Below are positions 51,454 through 62,876 of a DNA stretch of 64,000 nt, one piece after another. How positions within the stretch are numbered: position 1 is the stretch's first letter; each line of letters starts with the position of its first letter. The notes beneath the pieces were generated by a model. It was given only the letters and a program-made list of their open reading frames with translations. It was not told the DNA's origin and searched no databases. A program made the translations under genes and the position numbers. This stretch comes from Sporosarcina sp. P34 (GTDB lineage Bacteria; Bacillota; Bacilli; Bacillales_A; Planococcaceae): positions 186,001 to 250,000 of the forward strand of contig NZ_PDZC01000002.1 in the NCBI RefSeq assembly GCF_002743375.1, written 5' to 3'.

Positions 51454-54400
51454 TATTCAGCTGTAATAGTCTCTTCTACTTCATCGTGTTGCATTTTTAT
51501 TTGGCGGTATCTCTGCATTCCAGTACCTGCAGGGACCAATTTCCCGATAATAACGTTTTCTTTCAGACCTAGCAAGTCATCTGTTTTACCTTTAATTGCT
51601 GCATCTGTAAGAACTCTTGTCGTCTCCTGGAATGATGCGGCTGACAAGAATGATTCTGTTTCAAGTGAAGCTTTCGTAATTCCGAGAATTACCGGACGTG
51701 AGGTAGCTGGAACTTTGCCTGCCAACAACACCTTTTCGTTCGCTTCAGAGAATTGGTGAATGTCCAATAATGAACCTGGAAGAAGATCAGTATCTCCCGC
51801 TTCAATTACTCGAACTTTACGAAGCATTTGACGTACCATCACTTCAACGTGCTTATCACCGATCTCTACCCCTTGCATACGGTAGACTTTTTGAACTTCT
51901 TTCAAGAGATACTCTTGTACAGTGGAAACGTCTTTTACAACGATCAATTGTTTAGGGTCAATAGAACCTTCAGTAATAGTTTGCCCACGCTCAACTACAT
52001 CGCCTACTTCTACTTTTAAGCGCGCATTGTACAACGTAGGATATTTACGTGTTTCTACTTCACCTTCAATAGTAATTTCTTTCAGGCCTTCACGGATTTC
52101 ATCAATTTCAATAACAGTACCTGCAATTTCAGAAATAACCGCTACACCTTTCGGATTACGAGATTCGAAAATTTCCTGAATACGTGGAAGACCTTGCGTA
52201 ATATCGTCTCCGGCAACTCCACCTGTGTGGAATGTACGCATCGTTAACTGTGTTCCTGGTTCTCCGATAGATTGCGCTGCAATGATTCCCACTGCTTCCC
52301 CTACTTCTACCGTTTCTCCAGTGGCTAAGTTGATACCGTAACATTTTTTACATACGCCGTGCTTTGTATTACATGTAAATGCAGAACGAATCGTCACTTC
52401 TTCGATCCCAGCTTGAACTACTATGTTCGCTATATCCGCAGTAATCAATCCGTTTTTCGCAAGAATGACTTCACCCGTTTCCGGATGTTTGATAGTCTTC
52501 TTCGTGTGACGACCTTCAATACGTTCAAACAATGTTTCGATCATTTCATTTCCTTCGGTTAATGCAGTAATTGCAAGACCACGGTCTGTTCCGCAATCTT
52601 CTTCACGAACGATAACATCTTGTGCTACGTCTACGAGACGACGAGTCAAGTAACCTGAATCGGCAGTCTTCAATGCTGTATCGGCAAGACCTTTACGTGC
52701 ACCGTGTGTAGAGATAAAGTATTCGAGTACTGTCAGACCTTCACGGAAGGAAGATTTGATCGGAAGTTCGATAATCCGTCCAGCCGGGTTGGCCATTAGT
52801 CCACGCATACCCGCAAGTTGTGTAAAGTTTGATGCGTTACCACGGGCTCCGGAGTCACTCATCATAAAGATCGGGTTTTCAATATCCAATGAATCCATTA
52901 GCTTATTCTGAATGATATCCTTCGCATGGCTCCAATAAGAGATGACTCGATCATAACGCTCTTCTTCGGTAATTAACCCACGTCGGAACTGCTGTGTGAC
53001 TTTATCAACTTTTTCTTGTGCCTCATTCAAAATTTCTGCTTTATTCGGCAAGACCACGATATCGGAAATACCGATTGTAATTCCAGCACGAGTAGAATAT
53101 TTAAATCCTAGGTTTTTCATTCTATCCAACATTCTAGAAGTTTCTGTAATGTGGAAACGACGGAAGATTTCCGCGATAATTTCCCCAAGGATCGCTTTTT
53201 TGAACGGCGTGATTAGCTCTGCTTCCTGCAAGTGTTCCTTAACATTTACTGTTCCGTCGATAAAGTACTTGTCAGGTGTTTCTACCTGTAAGTTATGATT
53301 CGTCGGTTCGTTGATGTACGGGAACGATTCCGGTAATATCTCATTGAAAATGATTTTACCTACAGTCGTTAACAATAGCTGACTGTTTTGTTTATCCGTA
53401 AACGTTGGATTGTTAAGACTTCCAGCTTGAACTGCGATACGTGAATGTAAGTGAACATGTCCTGTTTGATAGGCGATTAACGCTTCATTCGGATCACTAA
53501 ACACAGAACCTTCTCCAGCCGCATTTTTTCGCTCGACTGTTAAGTAATAGTTTCCAAGAACCATATCCTGCGACGGGGTTACAACTGGTTTTCCGTCTTT
53601 CGGGTTCAAAATGTTTTGAGCAGCTAGCATCAATAGACGGGCTTCAGCTTGAGCTTCGGCGGATAGTGGTACGTGAACAGCCATTTGGTCACCATCGAAG
53701 TCAGCGTTGTAAGCTGTACATACGAGCGGGTGCAACGTAATTGCGCGTCCTTCGACCAGTATCGGTTCGAATGCCTGAATCCCCAGACGGTGAAGTGTCG
53801 GTGCTCGGTTAAGAAGCACTGGATGTTCTTTAATGACGTCTTCTAATACATCCCATACTTCGGAATGAAGACGTTCAATCTTACGTTTCGCACTTTTGAT
53901 GTTATGCGCCAAGTTACGTTCTACTAATTCTTTCATAACGAACGGCTTAAATAGCTCGATCGCCATTTCCTTAGGCAGACCGCATTGGTACATTTTCAAG
54001 TTAGGACCTACTACGATAACCGAACGACCAGAATAGTCTACACGTTTACCAAGTAAGTTCTGGCGGAAACGCCCTTGCTTACCTTTCAGCATATGAGAAA
54101 GTGATTTCAACGGACGGTTTCCTGGACCCGTTACAGGTCTTCCACGACGACCATTATCTACAAGTGCATCTACCGCTTCTTGAAGCATACGCTTCTCGTT
54201 CTGAACGATAATGCCAGGTGCTCCTAGATCCAATAGACGCTTTAGACGGTTGTTCCGGTTAATAACTCTACGATAAAGATCATTCAAGTCAGATGTTGCA
54301 AAACGCCCTCCATCTAGCTGTACCATAGGACGCAATTCAGGGGGTATGACTGGAAGTACTTCAAGTACCATCCATTCCGGACGGTTTCCAGAGTTACGGA

Positions 54401-55046
54401 AAGATTCCACGACTTCTAGACGTCGGATCGCGCGTGTACGACGCTGACCTTGTACCGTTTTCAACTCTTCTTTTAACGAATCTGTTTCTTTATCCAAGTC
54501 GATTGCACGTAGTAGTTGCTCGATTGCTTCCGCTCCCATTGCAGCTTGGAATTTAGAACCATATTTTTCACGGTACAAACGGTACTCTTTCTCAGAAAGC
54601 AATTGCTTGCGTTCAAGTGGTGTATCAGCCGGTTCGACAACTACGTAAGATGCAAAGTAGATAATCTCTTCCAATGCACGTGGTGTCATATCCAAAATCA
54701 AGCCCATACGGCTCGGAATTCCTTTGAAGTACCAAATATGTGTGACAGGTGCTGCAAGCTCAATGTGTCCCATTCGTTCGCGACGGACTTTTTGACGCGT
54801 TACCTCTACGCCACAACGATCACAAACAACGCCCTTATAACGGACTCGCTTATATTTACCACAGTGACATTCCCAATCTTTTGTCGGACCGAAGATTCTC
54901 TCACAGAATAATCCGTCTTTCTCAGGCTTTAATGTACGGTAGTTAATCGTTTCAGGTTTCTTTACTTCGCCATACGACCAAGAACGAATCTTGTCAGGTG
55001 AAGCAAGGCCAATTTTCATATACTCAAAATTATTAACATCTATCAA
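51453..55046 (-). CDS. rpoC: RNA polymerase beta-prime subunit
   Basis: A 1197-residue catalytic subunit. The N-terminal zinc ribbon [20 protein letters not shown] is at about residues 60-79, the active-site Mg-binding [12 protein letters not shown] at about 448-459, the trigger-loop region follows in the second half, and the second zinc site ([13 protein letters not shown]) near 890-902. The length matches the short Firmicutes beta-prime without the proteobacterial insertion. Confidence 0.99.
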   Translation of the reverse strand: MIDVNNFEYMKIGLASPDKIRSWSYGEVKKPETINYRTLKPEKDGLFCERIFGPTKDWECHCGKYKRVRYKGVVCDRCGVEVTRQKVRRERMGHIELAAPVTHIWYFKGIPSRMGLILDMTPRALEEIIYFASYVVVEPADTPLERKQLLSEKEYRLYREKYGSKFQAAMGAEAIEQLLRAIDLDKETDSLKEELKTVQGQRRTRAIRRLEVVESFRNSGNRPEWMVLEVLPVIPPELRPMVQLDGGRFATSDLNDLYRRVINRNNRLKRLLDLGAPGIIVQNEKRMLQEAVDALVDNGRRGRPVTGPGNRPLKSLSHMLKGKQGRFRQNLLGKRVDYSGRSVIVVGPNLKMYQCGLPKEMAIELFKPFVMKELVERNLAHNIKSAKRKIERLHSEVWDVLEDVIKEHPVLLNRAPTLHRLGIQAFEPILVEGRAITLHPLVCTAYNADFDGDQMAVHVPLSAEAQAEARLLMLAAQNILNPKDGKPVVTPSQDMVLGNYYLTVERKNAAGEGSVFSDPNEALIAYQTGHVHLHSRIAVQAGSLNNPTFTDKQNSQLLLTTVGKIIFNEILPESFPYINEPTNHNLQVETPDKYFIDGTVNVKEHLQEAELITPFKKAILGEIIAEIFRRFHITETSRMLDRMKNLGFKYSTRAGITIGISDIVVLPNKAEILNEAQEKVDKVTQQFRRGLITEEERYDRVISYWSHAKDIIQNKLMDSLDIENPIFMMSDSGARGNASNFTQLAGMRGLMANPAGRIIELPIKSSFREGLTVLEYFISTHGARKGLADTALKTADSGYLTRRLVDVAQDVIVREEDCGTDRGLAITALTEGNEMIETLFERIEGRHTKKTIKHPETGEVILAKNGLITADIANIVVQAGIEEVTIRSAFTCNTKHGVCKKCYGINLATGETVEVGEAVGIIAAQSIGEPGTQLTMRTFHTGGVAGDDITQGLPRIQEIFESRNPKGVAVISEIAGTVIEIDEIREGLKEITIEGEVETRKYPTLYNARLKVEVGDVVERGQTITEGSIDPKQLIVVKDVSTVQEYLLKEVQKVYRMQGVEIGDKHVEVMVRQMLRKVRVIEAGDTDLLPGSLLDIHQFSEANEKVLLAGKVPATSRPVILGITKASLETESFLSAASFQETTRVLTDAAIKGKTDDLLGLKENVIIGKLVPAGTGMQRYRQIKMQHDEVEETITAE

Positions 55047-55143
55047 GGAGCCAACCTCCCTTTAGTCTAATCGCCATAACGGCTTATCAGTCAACTTAAC
55101 TTGTAGTAGTACATTCATGTAAGACATTCTTCTTACTGAATAA

Positions 55144-55176
55144 AATAGAAGAGGGTGCTCGAAGCCCTCTTCTATT
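55144..55176 (-). terminator. Strong hairpin between rpoB and rpoC
   Basis: A perfect 12-bp stem (55144-55155 with 55165-55176) with a 9-base loop CTTCGAGCA on the minus strand, then UUAUUCAG. The U-run is broken, so it may be a partial terminator, a processing site or an mRNA-stabilising structure. It sits about 45 bases after the rpoB stop. Confidence 0.6.
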
Positions 55177-55221
55177 CATTTTTGTTTGTTTTATTTACAT
55201 TTCAGATCAGTGCTATCTTCT

Positions 55222-58200
55222 CTAGGCGATCGGTTGATCTTCTTTAATCAAGTTCAATGCGTCAGTTGGTTGCAAATCTTCTTCGTCATCTAAATCACGT
55301 AACTCAATTTCTTCGAAGTCTTCTGTCAACATCTTCACGTCTAACCCTAAACTTTGAAGTTCTTTGATTAGTACTTTAAATGATTCCGGTACACCTGGTT
55401 GAGGTACGCTATCACCTTTGACAATCGCTTCGTATGTTTTCACACGTCCTACGACGTCATCGGATTTGACTGTTAAAATTTCTTGCAATGTATAAGCGGC
55501 ACCGTATGCTTCTAGCGCCCATACTTCCATTTCCCCGAAACGCTGTCCACCGAACTGGGCTTTACCGCCGAGTGGTTGCTGTGTAACGAGTGAGTATGGT
55601 CCAGTAGATCGTGCGTGCAACTTATCATCTACCATGTGGGCAAGTTTGATCAAGTACATAACGCCGACTGATACACGGTTATCAAATGGTTCACCTGAAC
55701 GGCCATCGTATAGCATGGTTTTACCGTCACGGTCCATTCCCGCTTCTTCCATTGTAGCCCAAACGTCTTCTTCGTTCGCACCGTCAAATACAGGAGAAGC
55801 AGTGTGAATACCTAGACTGCGTGCAGCCATACCAAGATGCATTTCAAGAACCTGTCCGATATTCATACGGGACGGAACACCAAGTGGATTTAACATAACA
55901 TCGATCGGTGTACCATCTGGAAGGAACGGCATTTCCGACTCAGGTAAGATTCGGGAAATAACACCCTTATTACCGTGACGTCCTGCCATCTTATCTCCAA
56001 CAGAGATTTTACGCTTCTGTACGATATATACTCGTACTAACTGGTTTACTCCTGGAGATAGCTCATCGCCGTCTTCACGGTTGAAGACTTTGACATCCAG
56101 AACGATTCCGCCTGCTCCATGAGGGACACGTAATGAAGTATCACGGACTTCACGTGCTTTTTCCCCAAAGATCGCATGTAGAAGACGTTCTTCCGCAGTC
56201 AATTCCGTAACTCCCTTAGGCGTTACTTTACCGACCAAGATATCTCCATCTCGTACTTCTGCACCGATACGAATAATTCCTCTGTCGTCCAAGTTGCGTA
56301 ATGCATCTTCTCCGACGTTTGGAATATCACGCGTGATTTCTTCTGGCCCAAGCTTAGTATCACGTGCCTCCGATTCATATTCTTCAATATGAACAGACGT
56401 GAATACATCATCTTTCACCAGACGCTCACTCATGATAATCGCATCTTCGTAGTTGTAACCATCCCATGTCATGAACGCAGTTAGAACGTTACGTCCAAGC
56501 GCAAGTTCTCCCTGTTCCATCGATGGTCCGTCCGCAAGAATATCAAGTGGTTTGACACGGTCGCCAACTTTCACAATCGGACGTTGGTTATAGCAAGTTC
56601 CTTGGTTCGAACGAATGAATTTAGATAAACGACAAACAACAAGGTCACCCTTGACTTCTTTACCGCCCACTTCTTCAATACGACGAATACGAATTTCCTT
56701 AGCTTCTACGTGTTCTACGATACCGTGGTATTTAGAAACAACAGCTGCTCCTGAATCACGTGCAGAAATGTGCTCCATACCTGTACCCACTAATGGTGCT
56801 TCGGGATTTAACAAAGGAACCGCTTGACGTTGCATGTTCGCACCCATCAATGCACGGTTAGAGTCATCATTTTCTAAGAAAGGAATACATGCAGTAGCTG
56901 CTGATACAACTTGCTTAGGTGAAACATCCATATAATCCATTTGTTCACGGCGGAATACAGTGTTATCCCCTTGGAAACGTCCCACGACGCCTTCATTCGT
57001 AAATGACCCGTCTTCCTCAAGCAACGCGTTTGCTTGTGCCACTACATAGTTATCTTCAATATCTGCTGTTAAATAATCAATCTGTGACGTAACGCGACCC
57101 GTTTCTGGATCTACTTTACGATATGGAGTCTCAATGAAACCAAATTGATTTACTTTCGCGAATGTAGACAACGAGTTAATCAGTCCAATGTTTGGTCCCT
57201 CTGGCGTTTCAATCGGACACATACGACCATAATGAGAGTAGTGAACGTCACGAACTTCCATTCCTGCTCGCTCACGAGTCAAACCACCAGGTCCTAGTGC
57301 AGATAAACGACGCTTATGTGTCAATTCAGCCAATGGATTGGTTTGGTCCATGAACTGAGATAGCTGCGAGCTACCGAAAAACTCTTTAATTGATGCAATA
57401 ACAGGACGAATATTGATCAATTGTTGAGGTACTATAGATTGCGTGTCATTGATAGACATTCTCTCTTTAACCACACGCTCCATACGGGAAAGACCGATAC
57501 GGAATTGGTTTTGGAGTAATTCACCAACAGAACGCAAACGACGATTACCAAGATGGTCAATATCATCTGTGTTTCCTACACCATGCAAGAGGTTGAAGAA
57601 ATAACTTATAGAAGCAACGATATCTGAAGGGGTAATATGCTTAATAGACTCGTCTACTTCAGCGTTAGAAATGACATTAATCACTTGTTTTTCTTCACTT
57701 TTTGGCGCGTAAATCTTTAGCGTCTGAATAACCATTGGCTCTTCCAATATAGACCCTACATGTTCGATCGATTCAGTATTGATACCTTGAGATAAAAATG
57801 GTAGTAATTTATCCAATGTACGTCGGTCGATCAGCTGATCCTTTTCCACTAAAATCTCGCCTGTTTCAGGGTCGACAAGTGTTTCAGCAGCCGTTTGGTT
57901 GAACAGTCGATTTTGCAAGTGAAGCTTCTTATTCATTTTATAACGTCCAACATTCGCCAAATCATAGCGTTTCGGATCGAAGAAACGTGAATACAAAAGA
58001 CTTCTTGCGCTGTCTAGTGTTGGTGGTTCACCTGGACGAAGTCGCTCATAGATTTCAAGCATCGCTTTTTCTGAAGTCTCGGTATTATCTTTTTCTAATG
58101 AATTCCGTAAATATTCATTATCGCCGATTAAATCGATAATTTCTTGATCAGTAGAGAAGCCTAATGCACGCAATAAAACAGTGATTGGCAACTTACGAGT

Positions 58201-58767
58201 ACGGTCGATACGGACATGTACTACATCTTTTGCATCTGTTTCATACTCAAGCCACGCTCCACGGTTCGGAATAACAGTAGCGCCAAATCCTCGCTTACCA
58301 TTTTTGTCCGTCTTATCATTGTAGTAAACACTTGGCGAACGAACGAGCTGTGATACAATAACACGCTCAGCCCCATTAATAATGAATGTTCCATTTTCCG
58401 TCATGAGCGGGAAATCTCCCATGAAAACGTCTTGTTCCTTCACATCGCCGGTTTCCTGGTTATGAAGACGTACTTTTACACGAAGTGGTGCGGCGTATGT
58501 CACATCGCGCTCTTTTGATTCGTCTACTGGATATTTGGGATCACCCAGTTTGTAATCGATAAATTCCAAGGACAAGTTACCTGTGAAATCCTGGATAGGA
58601 GAAATATCCCGAAACATTTCACGTAACCCCTCTTCTAAGAACCACTCATAAGATGCCGTTTGAATTTCAATCAAATTTGGCAAATCGAGTACTTCTTTGA
58701 TTCGCGCGAAACTCCTACGCTGACGATGTTGACCATACTGAACTAAATGACCTGTCAACTCATTCAC
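55222..58767 (-). CDS. rpoB: RNA polymerase beta subunit
   Basis: An 1181-residue beta subunit. The rifampicin pocket [30 protein letters not shown] is the sensitive wild-type sequence (Asp, His and Ser positions unchanged). [10 protein letters not shown] and [11 protein letters not shown] lie in the active-site half, and the C-terminus is acidic ([16 protein letters not shown]), as in Bacilli. The start ATG at 58767 is preceded by GAGGGG. Confidence 0.99.
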   Translation of the reverse strand: MNELTGHLVQYGQHRQRRSFARIKEVLDLPNLIEIQTASYEWFLEEGLREMFRDISPIQDFTGNLSLEFIDYKLGDPKYPVDESKERDVTYAAPLRVKVRLHNQETGDVKEQDVFMGDFPLMTENGTFIINGAERVIVSQLVRSPSVYYNDKTDKNGKRGFGATVIPNRGAWLEYETDAKDVVHVRIDRTRKLPITVLLRALGFSTDQEIIDLIGDNEYLRNSLEKDNTETSEKAMLEIYERLRPGEPPTLDSARSLLYSRFFDPKRYDLANVGRYKMNKKLHLQNRLFNQTAAETLVDPETGEILVEKDQLIDRRTLDKLLPFLSQGINTESIEHVGSILEEPMVIQTLKIYAPKSEEKQVINVISNAEVDESIKHITPSDIVASISYFFNLLHGVGNTDDIDHLGNRRLRSVGELLQNQFRIGLSRMERVVKERMSINDTQSIVPQQLINIRPVIASIKEFFGSSQLSQFMDQTNPLAELTHKRRLSALGPGGLTRERAGMEVRDVHYSHYGRMCPIETPEGPNIGLINSLSTFAKVNQFGFIETPYRKVDPETGRVTSQIDYLTADIEDNYVVAQANALLEEDGSFTNEGVVGRFQGDNTVFRREQMDYMDVSPKQVVSAATACIPFLENDDSNRALMGANMQRQAVPLLNPEAPLVGTGMEHISARDSGAAVVSKYHGIVEHVEAKEIRIRRIEEVGGKEVKGDLVVCRLSKFIRSNQGTCYNQRPIVKVGDRVKPLDILADGPSMEQGELALGRNVLTAFMTWDGYNYEDAIIMSERLVKDDVFTSVHIEEYESEARDTKLGPEEITRDIPNVGEDALRNLDDRGIIRIGAEVRDGDILVGKVTPKGVTELTAEERLLHAIFGEKAREVRDTSLRVPHGAGGIVLDVKVFNREDGDELSPGVNQLVRVYIVQKRKISVGDKMAGRHGNKGVISRILPESEMPFLPDGTPIDVMLNPLGVPSRMNIGQVLEMHLGMAARSLGIHTASPVFDGANEEDVWATMEEAGMDRDGKTMLYDGRSGEPFDNRVSVGVMYLIKLAHMVDDKLHARSTGPYSLVTQQPLGGKAQFGGQRFGEMEVWALEAYGAAYTLQEILTVKSDDVVGRVKTYEAIVKGDSVPQPGVPESFKVLIKELQSLGLDVKMLTEDFEEIELRDLDDEEDLQPTDALNLIKEDQPIA

Positions 58768-58834
58768 CCCTCATTAAGACAATATTAGTTTTTGCAAAAT
58801 CAGAAATTCCGCTGTGACTTCGAAAAAACAAAAA

Positions 58835-58864
58835 GAAAACGAGTTCCGACAAGAGCTCATTTTC
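58835..58864 (-). terminator. Attenuator-like hairpin in the rpoB leader
   Basis: GAAAATGAGCTC pairs with GAACTCGTTTTC (one wobble and one mismatch) and is followed on the minus strand by UUUUUGUUUUUUCG. It lies downstream of the rpoB promoter and about 68 bases before the start codon, so a fraction of rpoB transcripts probably ends here. Confidence 0.65.
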
Positions 58865-58962
58865 GATTTCACAATCTTTATCCAAACATCAATATGCCTT
58901 TTCCTCTACTACATCACACAAAAGGGCATACAGCTGCAATATAAACATTTATGCATTTAACA

Positions 58963-58991
58963 ATGCTACTATAAGATATCGATCCTGTCAA
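58963..58991 (-). promoter_or_regulatory. Promoter of rpoBC
   Basis: TTGACA (58986-58991) overlaps the stop codon of the upstream methyltransferase gene. A 17-base spacer leads to TAGCAT (58963-58968), four of six matches. It gives rpoBC a start independent of rplJL. Confidence 0.65.
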
Positions 58992-59590
58992 ACTTTTTTC
59001 GCTACCAAAATAAAGTAGCCTTTTTTCTTGGCAACTGTGTCCACATTACCAAACAACTTCTTCAAGTAGTCTATCGTGGATGGAGCCCCTTGTTTCTTTT
59101 GAATAACGACCCATAGTTCGCCACCTAAAGCCAACTTTTCATAAGCACCGTCGTAAAATGAAAAGACTGTTTGCTTACCTGCTCTAATAGGAGGATTTGT
59201 TATAATCGCAGCAAAGCCATCAGATTGTACTTGATCAACTCCACTACTCTCATAAATTTGTATATTACCGATCTTGTTTTGTTGGGCATTTATTTTAGAA
59301 AGCGCTAACGCCCGCTCGTTAACATCTACCATATGGACAAGCCGTTCAGGGAAATCCGACGCAATGGACAACGCAATCGGTCCATAACCGCACCCTATTT
59401 CCAAGAAGTCTCCCCCGACGGACGGTAGTTTAAACGTCTCAGCGAGCAATTTTGATCCTTCATCTACACTACCTTTACTAAATACGCCAGCATCTGTCGT
59501 AAATAAAAAAACTTTGTTACGAATCTCAGCCTTCCACTGCTTGGGGGCACTTGAAACTTGAGGTTTTTTTGAGTAATAATGCTCTCCCAT
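58988..59590 (-). CDS. RsmC/RlmG-like class I methyltransferase (YbxB family)
   Basis: A 200-residue methyltransferase small-domain protein. Motif I LEIGCGYGPIALSIA (about residues 62-76) and the catalytic Asn-Pro-Pro-Ile motif ITNPPIRAG (about 131-139) indicate N2-methylation of guanine in rRNA, as in E. coli RsmC. The position between rplL and rpoB is conserved in Bacillus, where it is called ybxB; its exact target is not certain. The start has GGAGG. A terminator before it separates it from rplL. Confidence 0.88.
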   Translation of the reverse strand: MGEHYYSKKPQVSSAPKQWKAEIRNKVFLFTTDAGVFSKGSVDEGSKLLAETFKLPSVGGDFLEIGCGYGPIALSIASDFPERLVHMVDVNERALALSKINAQQNKIGNIQIYESSGVDQVQSDGFAAIITNPPIRAGKQTVFSFYDGAYEKLALGGELWVVIQKKQGAPSTIDYLKKLFGNVDTVAKKKGYFILVAKKV

Positions 59591-59637
59591 ATATACACCT
59601 CCCGCGTAGAGTTACATTCTCTATATATGAAGAAAAA

Positions 59638-59658
59638 AGCCCGTCAGATAGACGGGCT
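59638..59658 (-). terminator. Terminator after rplL
   Basis: An 8-bp GC-rich stem AGCCCGTC/GACGGGCT with a 5-base loop, flanked by A-runs and U-runs that extend the stem, ending UUUUUUCUUC on the minus strand. It ends the rplJL transcript before the methyltransferase gene. Confidence 0.93.
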
Positions 59659-59677
59659 TTTCTCAAGGAAGTAGAAA

Positions 59678-60037
59678 TTACTTAAATTCTACAGTTGCGC
59701 CAACTTCTTCAAGTTTAGCTTTCATTTCTTCTGCTTCTTCTTTAGATGCTGCTTCTTTAACAGCTTTAGGAGCTTCGTCTACAAGAGCTTTAGCTTCTTT
59801 CAAGCCTAGGCCAGTGATTTCACGAACTGCTTTGATAACTTTAATTTTTTGATCTCCAGCTGATGCAAGGATTACATCGAATTCAGTTTGCTCTACAGCC
59901 GCTTCCGCAACTGCTCCAGCTGCTGCAACAGGTGCTGCTGCTGTTACGCCGAATTCTTCTTCGATTGCTTTAACAAGGTCGTTTAGTTCAAGAACTGTCA
60001 TTTCTTTGATTGCGTCTAAAATTTGTGCATTAGTCAT
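59678..60037 (-). CDS. rplL: 50S ribosomal protein L7/L12
   Basis: A 119-residue stalk protein. The N-terminal dimerisation domain (residues 1 to about 35), Ala/Val-rich hinge ([17 protein letters not shown]) and C-terminal factor-binding domain ([24 protein letters not shown]) are clear. Several copies bind to L10. Confidence 0.98.
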   Translation of the reverse strand: MTNAQILDAIKEMTVLELNDLVKAIEEEFGVTAAAPVAAAGAVAEAAVEQTEFDVILASAGDQKIKVIKAVREITGLGLKEAKALVDEAPKAVKEAASKEEAEEMKAKLEEVGATVEFK

Positions 60038-60104
60038 TTTAAGTTCCTCCTGGAAAGTTGTATTTAACCGGCTAGTTTTTTCCGGTCACAGTTAAGATGC
60101 GAAA

Positions 60105-60605
60105 TTAAGCACCTTGCTCTTCTTTTTGTTCTGCAACTGCTTTCGTAGCAAGTGCAAAGTTTCGTACTGGCGCTTGAAGAACGCTGAGTAGCATAGATAG
60201 TAGACCATCGCGAGACGGTAGAGTAGCCAATGCTTTCACATCTTCAGCTGATGCAACGTTTCCTTCGATCACACCCGCTTTAATTTCAAGCTTGTCGTTC
60301 TTTTTAGCGAAATCATTTAAGATTTTAGCCGGCGCTACTACGTCTTCTGTAGAGAAGGCGATAGCGTTTGGACCTGTCAAGTTTTCGTTCAAACCTTCTA
60401 GTCCTGCAACTACCGTCGCACGACGCACCATTGAGTTTTTATAAACTTTGAACTCGATGCCCGCTTCACGAAGTTGTTTACGCAGTTCTGTAACTTGTGA
60501 AACCGTAAGACCACGGTAATCGACAACTACTACAGATGCTGCTGATTGCAGTTTGTCAGCAACTTCTGACACGACCGCTTGTTTAGCTTCTAAAATTTTG
60601 CTCAT
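60105..60605 (-). CDS. rplJ: 50S ribosomal protein L10
   Basis: A 166-residue stalk base protein. [26 protein letters not shown] lies in the 23S-binding domain, and the C-terminal helix binds L7/L12 dimers. AGGAGG precedes the ATG. The leader upstream carries the L10-leader fold and an attenuator, so L10-L12 probably represses its own operon. Confidence 0.98.
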   Translation of the reverse strand: MSKILEAKQAVVSEVADKLQSAASVVVVDYRGLTVSQVTELRKQLREAGIEFKVYKNSMVRRATVVAGLEGLNENLTGPNAIAFSTEDVVAPAKILNDFAKKNDKLEIKAGVIEGNVASAEDVKALATLPSRDGLLSMLLSVLQAPVRNFALATKAVAEQKEEQGA

Positions 60606-60645
60606 GTTGACACCTCCTGGTAATTAGGGTCACTTATACCGATAT

Positions 60646-60676
60646 AAAAAGCCCTCAATGTCTAAGACATGAGGGC
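60646..60676 (-). terminator. Attenuator in the rplJ leader
   Basis: GCCCTCATGTC pairs with GACATTGAGGGC (one bulged base) across 60651-60676, followed by UUUUUAUA on the minus strand. It stands between the L10 leader fold and the rplJ start. Confidence 0.85.
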
Positions 60677-60689
60677 AGAAAAGTCGTCA

Positions 60690-60765
60690 TCTTTTAAAAA
60701 GAGCGTCTTGTCCTCGGCAGGAGCATTAAGTGGCAAGCCACACCTGCTGTCTTCGGTACAAATGG
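60690..60765 (-). ncRNA. L10 leader (ribosomal protein autoregulatory leader)
   Basis: On the minus strand the segment includes CCGAAGACAGCAGG paired with CCTGCCGAGGAC around a GGCUUGCCAC hairpin and the UUAAUG element, the kink-turn-containing shape of the Firmicutes L10 leader bound by the L10-L12 complex. It lies about 25 bases downstream of a strong promoter and is followed by an attenuator. Confidence 0.85.
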
Positions 60766-60785
60766 TTATCATCATAACAAGCGTA

Positions 60786-60814
60786 ATCTTAACAGATCAC
60801 TATATGCTTGTCAA
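60786..60814 (-). promoter_or_regulatory. Promoter of rplJL
   Basis: A perfect -35 TTGACA (60809-60814), 17-base spacer, -10 TAAGAT (60786-60791). The -35 overlaps the stop end of rplA, so the promoter is partly intragenic. Confidence 0.88.
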
Positions 60815-60817
60815 TTA

Positions 60818-61516
60818 TTATTTAACAGTAACGCTTGACGGGTCTATTTTTACAGCAGGACCCATAGTTGTCGTAACGTTTACCGATTTCATGAATGTTC
60901 CTTTTGCTGATGCAGGTTTAGCTTTTTGAATCGTTTCAAAGATCGTCAAGAAGTTTTCTTCTAACTTCTCGTTATCGAAAGAAACTTTACCGATTGGTGC
61001 ATGGATAATTCCCGCTTTATCCGCACGATATTCAACTTTACCAGCTTTAATTTCTTCAACAGCTTTTGTTACGTCAAATGTTACAGTACCTGTTTTCGGG
61101 TTCGGCATAAGTCCTTTTGGTCCAAGTACGCGACCAATCTTACCAACTTCGCCCATCATGTCAGGTGTAGCAACGATTACGTCGAAATCAAACCAACCTT
61201 GTTGAATTTTAGCAATCAATTCTGCGTCGCCTACATAGTCTGCGCCTGCAGCTTCTGCTTCTTTCACTTTATCACCTTTAGCGAATACTAATACGCGTTG
61301 AGTTTTACCAGTACCGTTTGGAAGTACTACAGCTCCACGGATTTGCTGATCGTTTTTACGAGTATCAATACCTAGACGGAAAGCTACTTCAACTGTTGCA
61401 TCAAAATTAGTAGTAGTTGTCTTTTTAGCAAGTTCAATTGCTTCTTTCGTAGTGTATGTAGCTGTACGATCTACAAGCTTCGCTGCATCTACGAATTTTT
61501 TACCTCTTTTAGCCAT
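60818..61516 (-). CDS. rplA: 50S ribosomal protein L1
   Basis: A 232-residue L1, the mobile stalk controlling exit of deacylated t[19 protein letters not shown] at the start, and [19 protein letters not shown] with [21 protein letters not shown] are signature regions. ATG 61516 has GAGG upstream; the in-frame ATG 61534 is rejected because it would include that site. Confidence 0.98.
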   Translation of the reverse strand: MAKRGKKFVDAAKLVDRTATYTTKEAIELAKKTTTTNFDATVEVAFRLGIDTRKNDQQIRGAVVLPNGTGKTQRVLVFAKGDKVKEAEAAGADYVGDAELIAKIQQGWFDFDVIVATPDMMGEVGKIGRVLGPKGLMPNPKTGTVTFDVTKAVEEIKAGKVEYRADKAGIIHAPIGKVSFDNEKLEENFLTIFETIQKAKPASAKGTFMKSVNVTTTMGPAVKIDPSSVTVK

Positions 61517-61568
61517 CAGAATTTTCCTCCTCATTTGTGGTTTTAACGGATTAAACCTCCCACTTAAT

Positions 61569-61601
61569 GAAGGCTGCGAATCTCATTCGACCGCAGCCTT
61601 C
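61569..61601 (-). repeat. 10-bp inverted repeat between rplK and rplA
   Basis: GAAGGCTGCG (61569-61578) pairs perfectly with CGCAGCCTTC (61592-61601) around a 13-base loop. On the minus strand it is followed by AUUAAGUGG, not a U-run, so it is unlikely to terminate strongly. It could be a processing site or a protein-binding site; L1 is known to bind its own mRNA in other bacteria. Confidence 0.5.
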
Positions 61602-61637
61602 ACCTTCAAACAATTGCTGTATTATGAAAAACCAAAA

Positions 61638-62063
61638 TCAGTCTTCGATTTTGAATCCCATACTGCGAGCAGTACCTTCGACCATTGCCATCGCCGCTTC
61701 AACTGACGCCGCGTTTAAGTCTGGCATCTTTTGTTCTGCGATTTCTCTAACTTTATCACGCTTAACTGTAGCAACTTTGTTTTTATTAGGCTCACCTGAA
61801 CCCTTTTGAACGTTTGCTGCAACCTTCAGCAATACTGCTGCCGGCGGAGTTTTTGTGATGAATGTAAACGAACGGTCCTCGAATACCGAGATTTCAACTG
61901 GAATAATTAGACCAGCTTGATCTGCTGTACGAGCGTTAAATTCTTTACAGAATCCCATAATGTTAACACCTGCTTGACCTAATGCCGGCCCTACTGGTGG
62001 TGCTGGATTTGCTTTACCAGCTGGAATTTGCAATTTCACTACTTTAGTAACTTTTTTAGCCAC
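61638..62063 (-). CDS. rplK: 50S ribosomal protein L11
   Basis: A 141-residue L11 of the GTPase-associated centre and the target site for stringent-response sensing by RelA. It has [35 protein letters not shown] and the C-terminal [21 protein letters not shown]. The start is GTG 62063 with GGAGG 8 bases upstream; the longer ATG form lies in the leader. Confidence 0.98.
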   Translation of the reverse strand: MAKKVTKVVKLQIPAGKANPAPPVGPALGQAGVNIMGFCKEFNARTADQAGLIIPVEISVFEDRSFTFITKTPPAAVLLKVAANVQKGSGEPNKNKVATVKRDKVREIAEQKMPDLNAASVEAAMAMVEGTARSMGFKIED

Positions 62064-62183
62064 GAGACACACCTCCTTAAGTCCGTGATGTGGTAATTGG
62101 GTTGCCCCTCCCACTCAAATATGTGCCTGCCGACGACGTCGGTAGAATTGGTTAATCCGTACAGACTAGGTCTGACCTTTGAA

Positions 62184-62212
62184 ATGATACCACCATTACA
62201 CAGATTTTGCAA
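62184..62212 (-). promoter_or_regulatory. Promoter of rplKA
   Basis: TTGCAA (62207-62212), a 17-base spacer ending in TGG, and TATCAT (62184-62189). It lies about 120 bases upstream of rplK. The leader between them contains two small hairpins and a GTGGGAGGGGC segment that recalls the GUGGGAG piece of L1-binding RNA sites; an L1 role is inference. Confidence 0.65.
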
Positions 62213-62233
62213 GAGGAAAATTCCCATTGCCCA

Positions 62234-62776
62234 TCAATCCATTTTTTCTACTTGGTCGAACGAAAGCTCCATCTTCGTTTCGCGTCCGAACATATCGACA
62301 CTTACGACAACTTTACCTTTGTCCATTTCAATCTCTTCCACTTTACCTTCAAAGTGTGCAAATGGTCCTTCTAGCACTGTTACACTTTCGCCTACCCCAA
62401 AATCGATATCTACACGTTGTTCCTTCATACCCATTTGCTTTAGGATGAACTCTACTTCTTCCGGCAACAACGGTGTAGGCTTCGCCCCACCACCTGATGA
62501 ACCGATAAATCCAGTAACACCTGGTGTATTGCGAACAACGTACCAAGAGTCATCTGTCATGATTAATTCAACCAAAACATAGCCTGGGAACGTTTTACGC
62601 ATAACTGTTTTCTTTTTACCGTCTTTAATATCCGTCTCTTCCTCTTCAGGAATGACGACACGAAATATCTTGTCTGACATGCCCATTGTCTCGACACGCT
62701 TTTCAAGATTAGCCTTTACCTTGTTCTCATAACCTGAGTACGTATGCACAACATACCAATTTTTATCCATTTCCAT
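62234..62776 (-). CDS. nusG: Transcription termination/antitermination factor NusG
   Basis: A 180-residue protein with the NGN domain (WYVVHTYSGYENKVKANLEKRVE; FPGYVLVELIMTDDSWYVVRNTPGVTGF) and the C-terminal KOW domain (VGESVTVLEGPFAHFEGKVEEI). It binds the polymerase clamp and, in Bacillus, promotes pausing and termination. It follows secE as usual. Confidence 0.98.
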   Translation of the reverse strand: MEMDKNWYVVHTYSGYENKVKANLEKRVETMGMSDKIFRVVIPEEEETDIKDGKKKTVMRKTFPGYVLVELIMTDDSWYVVRNTPGVTGFIGSSGGGAKPTPLLPEEVEFILKQMGMKEQRVDIDFGVGESVTVLEGPFAHFEGKVEEIEMDKGKVVVSVDMFGRETKMELSFDQVEKMD

Positions 62777-62820
62777 GACATTGAGGACTATGCGTCCGTC
62801 CCTCCCTTAAAATAAAGCTG

Positions 62821-62848
62821 AAAAAACCCGTTCTTTCATCAAAACGGG
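62821..62848 (-). terminator. Weak terminator between secE and nusG
   Basis: CCCGTT pairs with AACGGG (62827-62832 with 62843-62848) and is followed by six U on the minus strand. The 6-bp stem suggests partial termination, letting some transcripts continue into nusG. Confidence 0.7.
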
Positions 62849-62876
62849 ATATTCTCACGCTATTCATACTTCATTT

